Shown one piece after another: positions 23,867 to 36,700 of a DNA stretch of 64,000 nucleotides; position 1 is the first letter of the stretch, and the number at the start of each line of letters is the position of its first letter. The DNA comes from Zingiber officinale (lineage: Eukaryota; Streptophyta; Magnoliopsida; Zingiberales; Zingiberaceae). The notes below the pieces were generated by a model. The model did not search any database and was not told the origin of the DNA. It saw only the letters and a program-made list of their open reading frames with translations. The stretch lies in contig NC_056005.1 of assembly GCF_018446385.1 (NCBI RefSeq), positions 62,842,239 through 62,906,238 of the forward strand. Direction: 5' to 3'. Made by a program: the position numbers and the translations under genes.

Positions 23867-24001
23867 CGGGAAGTGGAACTGAGGACAATTTTTCCCCCTC
23901 AGCACTTGCGAAATGTCACCCTTGCGTTTTTCAACTACAAACATTCGCCAGGTTTGAGAATAACAAATGCTTACCATCGCCGTCGTACTAAAATCACCTG
24001 A
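23867..24001 (+). CDS. Terminal exon of an unidentified host gene (candidate)
   Basis: A polypyrimidine stretch and TTTTGCAG at 23859-23866 are followed by a 44-codon open stretch ending in TGA at 23999-24001. The peptide starts REVELRTIFPPQHLRN, continues VTLAFFNYKHSPGLRITN and ends in a basic YHRRRTKIT tail. Its composition and the splice-like start look like plant coding sequence, unlike the AT-rich surroundings. I do not recognise the family. No convincing upstream exon is found to the left, so it may be a gene relic. It faces the minus-strand gene ending at 24268, leaving about 266 bases between the two stop codons. Confidence 0.5.
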   Translation, partial: REVELRTIFPPQHLRNVTLAFFNYKHSPGLRITNAYHRRRTKIT

Positions 24002-24189
24002 TAGATGAAGTCAAAAAAAAAAAGTCTCTACAAGGGTGCTCAATAATGACAGATTATTATAATAGGGTAGAAATCATTTCCCAATAGATGCATACCCTGG
24101 GAAAAACTTCTCACAACCTCTAATCATTTGACGATCCACTATAAACTACCCCCGTAATTTATCTCCTGTGAGGATTTTTACTACAAAAG

Positions 24190-24191
<2 letters not shown>

Positions 24192-24250
<59 letters not shown>
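24192..24250. repeat. (AT)n microsatellite, about 29 repeats
   Basis: Pure alternating AT. It lies 17 bases beyond the stop codon of the minus-strand gene, thus in its presumed 3' UTR, and in the narrow gap between two convergent candidate genes. Confidence 0.95.
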
Positions 24251-24251
<1 letters not shown>

Positions 24252-24267
24252 CATACAATCCAAGCTT

Positions 24268-24370
24268 TTATAGTTGACTGTTCATTTGTTGTTCAACCCA
24301 AGCACAATAGTCGCTGTGTAACTTCTCAGCAAGCAGAGGAACAAGCCTGTCGAGAAGACCTTGCATAACC
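24268..24370 (-). CDS. Last coding exon of the DUF1997-like gene
   Basis: Acceptor TATTGACAG precedes GGTTATGC at 24370. The first base completes the Leu codon begun in the exon at 24977-25035. It encodes VMQGLLDRLVPLLAEKLH and SDYCAWVEQQMNSQL, then TAA at 24268-24270. No stops or frameshifts. The 606-bp intron to the next exon shows no coding sequence that fits. Confidence 0.75.
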
Positions 24371-27300
24371 CTGTCAATAGAAGGGAAAAATTAATAATTT
24401 CCATGCTTCCCACATGTTAATTGAAACATATGGAACAGAGTTCCGATAAGAAATCTTCAGTGACTGCATTTTCTGCAAGAAGTTGTGCACATAAGACAAG
24501 CTACAAAAACATCCTACGATTTTCCAGAGAAACACAGTTATTTCGGAAAACTGTTTGATCAAGTAATATTCGTCAACCAAAATCTTGTTTTATACACATT
24601 AAGGGAAGAGTGATAACCTCAGTGCCAAATTTGGATTCATACTGTTTCCTGAATATTTTTACCAGCATTGTGGACAAGGTTAGTTGAGTAAAGGGTAGAA
24701 GTGATGCATAGCCTCATGCAATGGAATTATATCTAAAGAAAATTTTTGCACACTCCATTTGCTACCAGTGTCAAACTTGGATCTCCAACAAAAGTGCAAG
24801 AATAAAGCTTCTCAGATAGAACAAAAAAAAAATTGTTCTGCCTTCATCTTTAACTGAACCTTGCATGAGCAGACCTTAAAAAATATAATTTAAATGATTG
24901 ATACCAACTTTAACATAGATTTCTCAAGCATTTGAGATGTTTACAACTGCAGAACATATTAATGAAAAGGACTTACAAATTTCCAGGTTTTTCCACAGCT
25001 GACAAGGGAAGTAAGCTGAATGGTTTTGTATAAACCTGCAATGTAGATGTATCCATAAACATGTAGGCACTCTGTGGTTAATGAAAATCAAGAAAGCGTC
25101 AATGGAAAATATAAGCATGAGAAAAGATGAGACTTGATAAAGATCTTGTAGGGGTAGCAGCAAAAATCTCAATAACATTGTCCTTGAATCCACTTATAAC
25201 ATGCAAAGGATGTGAGAATGCATGCATTATGTTTAAGTAGCAATAGAATAGTGTTAGTAACCCAACTGTAAATTTATAAATATGCATGTAAATGTAAGAT
25301 GCCAATAAGATAATATAAAGAGACATCTCAGGTGAGACAACCTTAATAATTGTGTCCCCAACTAAACACTAAATCAATGCAAAATCGCTGTTCCTAGTTC
25401 TCCGTCTGAGTGATGCAAAATTTCTATTTGGCAACACAATTTCCAACTCTCCAACTATTCTTGTTCCAGCAATTCTTCTTCCTGAGGATTTCTGCCTGTG
25501 CATGTTTCTGCCTCCATTTCTGCTTTGTATTTCCTCAATTCACTTTTCTACCTCACCAGGAAACAACCAATTCCAGTGACCTTTCTACACCACTGGATTT
25601 AACCATGGGTTCCTCATCTTTTAACTGAACATTTCTACACCATTAAGTTTTGTGCATTTCCACATGTTCATAATTTCTACTTTTCCAATGAGAGCTGCAT
25701 CTGCACTTCTGAGTTCTTCAATCTACAATGCATTTTGAATGAAACTGGCCTGCCCTTCTTTGTAATGTTTTTTTTTGGTTCTTTACTGATGTTTTTTTTT
25801 AATCTTTCCAAAATTTTGCCCCTTTCTAATTTGTTGCATAACTGTGTTGATCTTGAGTACGTCATACCTTAATCTGCCAGTTTTGCCACGTCTCTCAAGT
25901 TCAATGGTTAGCAAGTATTGTAATAGCATCCCTAAATTTTATTCCATGCAATGGAATCAATGGCAAAAGAATATATTTCACCACAGAATATAAATTTTGT
26001 GGGAGAATCATACCTCTTAGGCTGCCACAGATAGCTTTAACAGATAGATTGTTACTTTACATGGGTATATTCCACTCAACTTTCAGATCGAGGTTGTTCT
26101 TATTGCATGCTACCTTATAAATATGACATCCGCTATTTTTCATAATCAAATCTCCCTTACTGTTTCTTTTTCTTGTGATGTAATATGATATCTTCCGGCG
26201 CATATGTTTAGTTGCCCACTCTTATCTTCAAATAGGGAACTATTCATCAAAAGTATTTTCTATAGTTACTCGTGCATATAGAAGTATAATGTTTGAGCCT
26301 ACTCCTTTCTTTTACACCTTACCATCTCCATTCAAGTCCATGTTGTGGAGGTACTTTCCATTCCTATAATTTTTGGTCCACCATCTCCGTTAAAAGATAC
26401 TAGCATTAGACAATCATAGACTCATTATGGGCCATCATATGTTAATTTTCCAATATGCCATAATATTCAAACTCTTTTGCTTTGCCAACATCTGCCTTTT
26501 TGGAACCTCTAAATTAGACTTCATTATTCTCTAAAAAGATATTCATATACACTATCATACACACTTTCTTGCAAATTATTTTATATTTCCTCATCACTTG
26601 ATTAATCTTTGTTTTTTTCTCTTTTTGTATTTTTGAATACACATTCTGTTGGTACAATATTACCCCAAGTGTTCAAGTCCAATTAGGTTGTTTTGATGTT
26701 GTTTGCAAAGGGTTTAAGTTCGTTTTATTTTGTTACTTGGGTATGTTTGTCAAACAAAAGCACGATGGACAATTCAAAGTGCAAGTGGTGATTCAACTCA
26801 ATAAGTGTTGAGGTTGGAGAGGTCTAAGTAGATCAAAGTTGATTACTTGGTATATGGAAAAGTCTAAGAGTCTTCGTAGATGAAGTTTAAGTGTTGGTAG
26901 ATGGGGAAAAAAAACCTCCTTGGCATATAGAGAAAGATCAACAAGTACACAAGTCCAAGGTGTAAACTTGACTAAAGAATAAGTGTTCTAGATCATAATT
27001 GATTAATGAGCTCGATCTCAAGTTAAGTCAAGATCACTGAGAAAATTTAGTTGACTAGTCTACTGAAGCTTTGTTTCAATTGACTCAATAGTCAATTATA
27101 GACATTCTACTTGTGAACAAAAGCATTCTGTTTTGGCTTGAGTCATCTAGACAACCGCGACTGCTAGAAAACTCTATTTGAATTGAATCGACTTAAGAAA
27201 TATTCATTAGAGGTAAGGTTCACAGCAACAACCATTTGAGTCGATTAGAAGAGGTTGGAGTCTACTAAATGTCATTTATTGGTGAATAAGGTTGCAAACT

Positions 27301-27695
27301 TATCTCATTGAGTCAACTAATAGGATTAGAGTTGACTAATAAAAATTGAGTTGATTGGACCAGGTTGGACTTGACCAAAAATGTTATCCAGTAGAAAATA
27401 AGGTTACGAACTTATAGTTATCAACTGACGAAGATTTGATCAATCGGACAAGTGTAAATTTGACTTTAGGAGGCCATGTATTAGGACTAGGGGTGCAAAC
27501 GGTGCTAAAAAGCTTATTAGCATTAGCATTGCTTTTATTTTCATTTACATTTCCACTACATATTGAGCTCTAACTAATTGCTAGCACGTTGTGAGACTTA
27601 TATTTTATACAATAATATTTGAATTGATTTAAATGTCAAGTTTTGGTTATTCACTCGCTTCCAGCCACGTATGCTATACATTCCATTGCTAGATC

Positions 27696-27733
<38 letters not shown>

Positions 27734-30700
27734 CCAGATATCCAACTCTTCGAACTGATTAAGAGGTGAGCGACTCGGCCCAGTTTCCCATCGATCACTT
27801 TGGTAAATCGAGATGTGCTCACGGAGACCTATCCAAGCGTGTTCTTAGAGTTGTCAGCGCACTGGAGAAAAATTCCTACAATGCATCACAGCTAGGATTC
27901 GACCCTTAGATGTCTGGTTAACCGTTTGAAGAGCCTAACAGCTGCACCATTACCCTAGGGCAACTTTTTATTGTATCAAGGCGCCGGATCCAAGATCAAG
28001 ACAACCCTACACAACATTGGGGCGGAAGAGAGCAAAGCAGCCCTATATAACATTGGAGATGATAAGGCGTCGGGTCCGGATGGATATGGAGTGAAGTTCT
28101 TTACCTCAGCATGAGATATAGTTGGTCCGGATTTATCACAGCAGTACAAGAGTTCTTTCAAGGTGCGAAGTTGCTAAAACAATGGAACCACTCATTGATC
28201 TCTTTGATACCAAAGACGGATCATACTCCAGGAGTTTCGGATTATCGACCCATCTCTTGTTGTAATGTCTTCTACAAGATAATTGTCAAGGTGTTGAGTG
28301 GCCGATTAGCTATGGTATTGGAATATTTATTGGATCCAGCACAAGCAACTTTCATGAAAGGACGGTCTATAGGTGACAACATCAACTTAACCCAAGAGCT
28401 ACTATGGAAGTATACACGTAAAAGAATCTCACCAAGGTGCATGATTAAAGTAGACATGAAGAAAACATTTGATACGGTGGATTGAGATTTCCTCGTGGCG
28501 GCCCTTGTTGATTTTGGTTTTCCCCAACAATATTGTGGTTCAGCATGGTTTCTTATTCTATCTCCCTAAACGATGGCCTTCATGGATTCTTTAGTGGAAA
28601 GTGCGGCCTAAGGCAAGGTGACCCCTTATCACCCTTGCTTTTGGTATCTTGTATTCCTTTAGATTGGGAGAAGTTACCAATTGTCAACTATGGTCCTCAT
28701 TGCTATTACAAGGAAGATAAATGCTTGGCCGAAGCACACCTTATCGTATGCGAGACGATTGGAGTTGGTAAAAACGATCCTTCAGGAATGGAATGTTATT
28801 GGCTTTCTATGCTCCCTATTCTCGATGATATCATTGAGAAGATCAAAGCTATATGTTGGATGTTTGTTTGGTCTTCCAAGCAACCACCGATATCGTGGGC
28901 CACCATTTGTCTTTCTAAACATGATGGAGGGTATGGCCTTTGGGATCTTCATACATGGAATGATGCTCTACTAAACAAAACACTATGGGAGATTCAATCC
29001 AAAACTAACTCGTTATGAGTGCAAGAGTGCTGATTTTTGACATTGGGAAGTCAAGGCTTCGGATTAAGAGGCTTGTGGACATTCAAAACAAGATCCAAAG
29101 GGCTACAAGCGGAAATGGTGCGACGAATATGATGATGATTGAGTGGTTCGCGGCGGAGAAGAAGGGGATTGCAAATGCCTAGCAGTTCTTCAAACCAAGA
29201 GGCTCAATGGTGGCTTGGGCACCAGTGGTTTGAAGGCCAGAGATTATGCCAAAGCATTGTTTCATTGTATGGCTACTTGCACATGGGAAACTACGAATAA
29301 CAAATAGAATGCCATATGAATCGACCAAGGCTTGTGTACTTTGTCGGCATTATGATGAGTCAAACCGTCACTTGTTCTTTGAGTGCCCCATCACTTGTGC
29401 TTTATGGAACAAGATGAAACGATGGATAGCGACCAGTTATGAAGTCCGTTCGGTAGAGGAGCTATTTCAGATCCTTGGATAACACTACAAAGGTGCCAAT
29501 CGCAAAATGAATGTCCGATATCTTGGTGTTTCAAGTATGATCTATGTCTTGTGGAAAGTCCGCAATAGATGTCGCTATGGGAATGGCTCTGGATGTTATA
29601 CATGTCTATTGCTTTGTGGACCTGCGTTGATAGTGAATAGTTGCAGATGACTTGTGTCCATGTGTGTGTTTATGTTTTTGTTTATGAGCTGTTAGAGGAG
29701 TTTATATCATATGTCGGGATAGTTAACTCCTTTTTAATGATTGTCTCGTGTAGTGTTGTTGATTGAGGTCGTAACTTCTTGAAGTATTTTTTATACATTT
29801 ACCTAATTCCATTGAAAGTATGTTTTGTTGTGATAGATGAGATGATAACTTTACATTCTAATGATCTTTGGAAGCCATAAAGGAGGCACTTTTGTGATGA
29901 TTATTGAATACCTCCTCATATTCTTTTAATTGTATGGATTATGATTGATTTAAATTAGCTTAATTATAGAGATTACGATAGATTGTAATTAATGATTGAT
30001 AGACATATTATGATTATATCCTCTTTCCCTCCTTATGTATATGCATACCTACTTGTAAACATATTAGGTTATTGAAAAAAATAATCTCTTTCTCTTTTAC
30101 ATGGTATTCGAGCAAGTTCTCCTTCTCTGACCTTTTTTTTTATTGTCATTATTATTGTTGTGCCTCCTACTACTGATGTCCCTTGCAGTCAATGTTGGTG
30201 TCGATGTCCTTTGCTGTCGATTTTAGCACCGACATCCCTTGCTGCCGATTTCGGTGTCGACATCATGTGCTATCGATTTCAGTACCAACGTCCCTTGCTG
30301 TCGATTTCGATGCCGATGTACTTTGCTAATGATTTCGACGCCGACGTCCCTTGCTGTCACCTTCTACTACTATTAGATCAACCAGTGTTGTCCTATCTTC
30401 TACTACTGAGGTTCCACCTCTGATTTCCTTATATAATGAAGTCTTCATATTCTAAACCCAATTTGACTACCATTATTAAATTGAATAGGAACAACTATCT
30501 CTTGTGGTCATATTCGTTTAAATTATTCCCGGGATGTCACAAGAAGGAGCATATTTTGTCCTGTCTTCCTGACAGTAAAGATCCAAAATATTCAGATTGA
30601 GTTTTAGACGATTGTTCTGTTATGGCTTGGCTTCTCAATAACATAGAGAAGTTCGTGAGTACTAATATTATGTTTGTGGAAACTGTCAAGGAGATGTGGG

Positions 30701-33700
30701 ATGCCTTACGGGGGTATGCCTTACGGGGGTATGTATTCGAATGACAAGAACGTTTCTCGGATTTTCAAATTATATGAAAAACTCTTCTCTCTTCCTTCGC
30801 CAGGATGGTCAATCTGTTAATAACAATTTTACAACTCATAAGGAGGTTGCCGATGAAATTCTGCTATACTATCTGCTCTCTTCTGATGCTCAGACTCGCA
30901 AGAAGTGGGAGGAATTCTTGGTTACGAAGTTCCTATCCGGTTTGGATTCCACTCTACGACTAGTTTGGGATAATATGTTGGCAAGTGATAACATTTCCAT
31001 GTTATTGAATGCTCTATCTCGGGTAAGGTTGTCAAAATCGAGAGTTTAAGTAAAATCGTTAAAGCAGTCATAAAATTGAATCATAAAATCATAAGATTTT
31101 ACATCATACTTTAAATCAGTTTTAAAAGAAAATATTTCAATCCAAATTATAACATAAATCTACATATAGAACATTTTAATTCATATAATCATAAACTATT
31201 CAGTTTTAAACTTTCAAACAACTAAATACTTGCCATGAAAACACAACATAAATATAAATTCAAATCTAAAGCTTAAGTCCAAAGATAAATAAAACACAAG
31301 ATAACAAGTTAATATAAATCATTTATAGACAAGTGCAAATCTAAAATCGCCCCAAAACGACATCATTTTATCTAAAATGGCCCCGTTTTATTAACGACAC
31401 AAAATCAATAAAATCATCCCAAAAATCGTGTTTTTACGTGTTTAAATGTGATTTTATGATTTTGATCCGATTTTACTTTAACACACGATTTTGTCACAAT
31501 TTCACTCAATTTTGATAGGTAAACTCGTGATTTTGTACGAGTTTACGAGTCCAAACACGAGTTTGATAACATCGATCTCGGGTTCTTCGTGTGACCATGA
31601 GCCGTCCTGACACTAGTTTTTCTTCATCTTTCGACACTTCGGTTATGGCTGCTCGTGATTGTGGATTCTTTCAAGTCATAATAGTATTCATGATCATGGT
31701 CGTTGTCGTGGAACTAATACCACCAGGAGTAACCGTTCGTGTGTTCACTATAGCCGTTCCAACCACGCCTCCAAGAAGTGTTGGGGGAAGTTTGGTAAAC
31801 ATGACTCGACTAATAATGCATCTACCAAACTATCGACTTCATCACCTTACACTGGCAATCATGAAGATACAGTCTCTGTTTCTCATACTTATTATGAGAA
31901 ATTGCTTCGCTCTTCTACTAGCAATCCCTCTGCCATTGCTACCTCATCCTCTCCAAGTGAATTTGCTATGTCTTGTGATAAGTCTTGGATGATGGATTAT
32001 GGTGTATCTGCTCATATTACCGGTAATAAGTCTGTTTTTTCTTCTTCATTTGTTTCCTCATCTTTATCGCTTGTTCGTATAGCCAATGGTACCTATTCTC
32101 CGATTATTGGAAGTGGTGTTATCAAACCCGCGATTAATATCACTCTTGAAAATATTCTCTTTGCACCTTAATTTCTTGTTAGTTTACTATCCATAAGCCA
32201 GCTAACAAAAGCTCACAACTTCTTCTGTATCTTTTTATCCATCCGATTGTATTTTTCAGGATCTACACATAAAGAGGATGATTGGTGGAGGATATGAGAT
32301 TGATGGCCTATACTATTTGGATTCGGTTACACATGCATGTTCTCAGGCACTCTCAACAACTGTGACTTCTTATCAATGGCATTATCGTTTAGGTCACTCA
32401 TCTTCTGCTCTCAAAAGTTTGGTTCCCGTTCCTTTTACTAATTTCCAGTGCGAGTCCTATGAGTTCGGCAAACACCATCATACTTTTTTCCATCTAGAGT
32501 TGATAAACATAGTTCTTTTACATTTGAACTTGTTCATTGTGATGTTTGGGGACCTAGTAGAATTGACTCAAGAGGAGATTTTCAGTATTTTATAATTTTT
32601 ATTGATGATTATTCTCATATGACTTGGTTATATTTATTCAAAAATAGGAGTGAGGTTCCTAAGGTGTTAACATCATTTTATAATGAAATAAAAACTCAAT
32701 ATTCTGCTGCCTTACGCATTCTTCGCACCGATAATGCACTTAAGTTCAATCAGAAGACAATGTCTACATTCTGTTATTCTCATGGCATAATTCATTAAAC
32801 CTCCTGTTCACACTTCCCAACAAAATGGAGTTGTTGAATGCAAACGTCATATTTAAGACATAGCTCGTACTCTTCTTTGTCACATGCATGTTCCTCAATT
32901 TTTATAGAGTGATGTTATTCTCACAACTTGCTTTCTCATAAATAAGATATTGTTTACTATGTTACATAGGGATATCCCCTTCTATTGTCTTCATCCTAAC
33001 AAATCTCTTTTCTTTGTGCTTCCTCGTGTATTTGGTTATGTTTGTTTTGTTCATAATTTTACTCCTGGCTGGGATAAATTGTCTCCTCACTCTATTGAAT
33101 GCATCCTACTTGGATATTCTCGCACTCAAAAAGGATATCAGTCTTGACCCACTCACAAAATGCTATTACACCTGTGCTAATGTTACATTTTTTTAGTCTC
33201 AACCATACTTTTTCCCCGTGTAGCTCAGTTACTTGATACATTAGCATCTCCTCCATTACCTATCCCACCATCCATGCCCCCCACTACAAATGTAACATTA
33301 GACTCAAAAACCATTGAAGGTGTACACAAGGCGTGCTCAGCCATAACCAGATTCATGTCCTTCGCCTCCTCTTCTTGCAGCTCCTGATGCTCCTAGCCCC
33401 TCTGATATTGATCTGTCTATTGCTCTTCGTAAAGGTAGTCGATCTTGCACTACTCATCCTTTGTATAATCATATCTCATTTGATTATCTTGGTTGCGTTC
33501 CGCACTTTTGTTGTTTCTCTATCATCTACAGAAGTTTCAACTTTCTACTCTAAGGGTTATCAACACTCAGCTTGGCGAACAACAATGGATGAGGAAATGT
33601 CTGCCCTTATCTCTGGTGATACTTGGAAACCGATGGTTACACCACCCCCTGTTGATATTGTTGTCTGTCGTGGGGTATTTACTTTGAAATTTAGAGCTGA

Positions 33701-36700
33701 CGGTACTATTGATGGACACAAAGCTCGTATGGTGGTTAAAGGATTTACAGAGACTTATGGTATTGATTACTTTGAAACGTTCTCTCCTACTGCCTCAATT
33801 CTATTAGAGTTCTATTCTCTTTGGTTGTCAATCAATCTTGGCTAATGTATCAGCTAAATGTGAAAAATATTTTTCTTTAAACAATTTGCACGAGACTATG
33901 TTTATAGAGCAACCTCTAGGGTATTTTGCTAAGGGGGAGAATGTCACTATGGTTTGCAGATTTAAAAAGGTCATTTATGGTCTTAAACAAAGCCCTAGAG
34001 CCTGATTTAATAAATTCAGTAATATAATCAATATTGGCTACAAGAGTAGATCGGTATGCTACGAGAAATCCTAAGCTGACATAGAGCATAATGGATGAAT
34101 TATAATTCATCATCACATATTAGGAGAGTGGTCATTTAGAGGTTGTGGGATCTTGTGACAGGGTTTCCTTAAGAAGCCATCCCTAATTTCGACCGTTCTG
34201 AAAGGAGATAATTTAAGTTGGTATGTCGATATAGTTCCAAAAGTTTACATTAGATACAAGGGTTAGTCTATCTACAAGAATCGCTATTGAAGATAGAAAA
34301 CCAAACATAAATTAAGTGTTTACAATCATTTGGGTGAAATCGAAGTCCTAGAATCACTTCCCCCTTTACTCACTTTCCTAACTCAGCTCTTTTCTCTGCC
34401 TCTCTCTCTCAATTCTCTCATGTTTAGCTTTCCCACTCTCTCTCTCTCAATTCTCTCAAGCCCCCTTGCGAACACAACCAACCATGATTCTTTAGATAAC
34501 CTATTTCGTTATTCTGACTAGTACTTAATTCACAGTACTTGTAAGATCGATATCTTTTTATTACTTGACGACATTTCCATGCATTTGCAAATCTATCCCA
34601 TTAAGTTTTTGACGTCGTTGTCGGATACTGTAATTGATATTAGTTGGATAGCAATGTGATTAATCTAGATTTCTTTTTCTTCTTCTCTTTTTCAGCATTT
34701 TCTTTTCTTATTCTGATAAGCAAAATGGATGGTCAAAATCAATGGTTCATTCAATCTGATGTTGTGAATTTTTTTCCTTATTGTTGTGAGATCTGTGGTG
34801 TAACATGGCTTATGACTGATAATTGTCCACTACTAATTTACCCTACATATAGAGTAAGTGGAGAAAAATATGATCTCTCCGACTATAATGATTGGTAGCA
34901 ACAACAACTATATTATGAGATGTGTGAAACAACAAGACATATAACCAATAATTATAGTAGGTTTCCCAACTTATAAATCAAGTGTGAAAATTTTATTGCA
35001 ACTCAAAACAATGCGAATGAAGTTATGAAGAAAACACTTGAAGAAATAGATTTAGTTGTGTCTACTCATGCTATTGTTACTCATGTTGTTAATGCTAATC
35101 TTGGTATAGTTTATCCTACTTATGATAATATTATGGATGGAAATGTAGGGACTTGTGTTGTAGAAACAATACCCCAAGAATCACTTTCTTTAGTCACACA
35201 ACCACTTGACACTATGGATGTTGCAGGAACTAAACTTGTTGATAATAAAAGTGTAAGGACTTATGCAATGGAAATAGAGCTCCAAGAATCATTTCCTTTA
35301 GTGGAACCACCACTTGAGATAGAGCCCATCTTAACCATACATGAAACTATATTCGCTGATTTACTCACTTTGATGATTGATGTAGGTAAAATTTCATTGG
35401 ATATATCTAAAGCTACAAATCAATATTTTCTTGAGCATGTTTGTGGTAGGACATATTTTCCATAGCAACCACATGATGATTTCATAGAAACCATTTGAAG
35501 ATGAGCATATTTAAGGATGGCTTGAGACCTGGAGCAAGCAAGTACTTGCTCCTCCACAAGCACGGTTTAAGACAGATGTAAGGCCAAGAACCCTTTGCAA
35601 GAGGGTTCTAAAATATCTGACTCCTTCGCAAAAGAGGTTTAAAAGCTATCCCGTTGATAAACTTAATAAGGGGTCGAGCTTATGAAATAAGCACTTCTTG
35701 AGAGGTAATTCAAGTTTCTTATTTTCGTTTATATTTTTCTCTTGTTTCGTAGTTTTAACCTTTTGTTTTGCTTAATTTCGGAGCAAGGAGCATGATTTCG
35801 GAGAGCGGCTCTTGTTATTCTCATTGATAAGACATAAAAAGGAGCAAAAAGGGAGTTCGAGGACAAATTCTAAAGCCACGGGCGCCCGTGCAAGCCTCCA
35901 CGGGTTGTGCCCAATTTCCAAAGCTCACCACGAGCACCCGTGTCAGGCAAGGGTCGTGACAGCTGGCACAGGTGCTCGTGGCGGAGTCCAACAAGAGTCA
36001 TAGCGCCCAACTCGAGCGACAGTGCCAGCACAGGTGCTTGTGGCGGAGTCCAACAAGAGCCACAACGCCCGACACGAGCAATAGTGCCAGCCGACATGGG
36101 TCGTGCCAGGCACCTGAAAAAAAAAATGATGAAAATAGAGCTTTCGTGGTAAATTTCGCCGAGAGCAAGCACTAGCCATGCCTCCCTTGATCTCCCTTCT
36201 TTCCCTTTTCATAACCTTAACCCTACTTGGTTTTTCTTGTCTAATTTTCTGTTGACCTCCGCAAGTGTACGGATATGTCGCAAGTAATAATAAATCCACA
36301 GGGACTGGAATAAGCACTAAAGATGTCTCAAAGCGAGTAAGCTAAACAACCAATCAATTGAAACAACAATCCACAAGATATTCAAACATTCAATCAAGCA
36401 TGGTAACTAAACCCTAATCACAACAATCCACACAAGAAAGAATAGATACAAACAGGGCAAAATCATAGAAATAGAAATGTTGGCAAATCCACAAGAGTTT
36501 ACATCAAATCTCCATTACAAATGCTCCCTCCATCCTAGAACAAGAGATCTAATCCATGGAACAAGGAAAGAATGCAAAAGAAGAAGAAAAGACAAACATC
36601 TTGATCCCAAATCCACAAAAGATAGGGAAGAAAAGCTTATCTACGATGAAAACCGTCTTCGGATCCAATCCTCGCTCCCCGGAGTCGAAACGTTGAAGAT

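Noticed and set aside
24607..24690. Minus-strand FRKQYESKFGTEV stretch as a possible extra exon
   Set aside because: It lies in the intron between 24370 and 24977, whose flanking exons already join perfectly in phase. The acceptor is poor.
25140..25210. Minus-strand open stretch GFKDNVIEIFAATPTRSL as an exon
   Set aside because: No good donor, and it would break the phase match between 54801 and 25035.
35025..35465. Separate 146-codon gene
   Set aside because: It is in the same frame as the decayed gag-like start at 34725 with two stops between, so it was treated as one remnant of element C.
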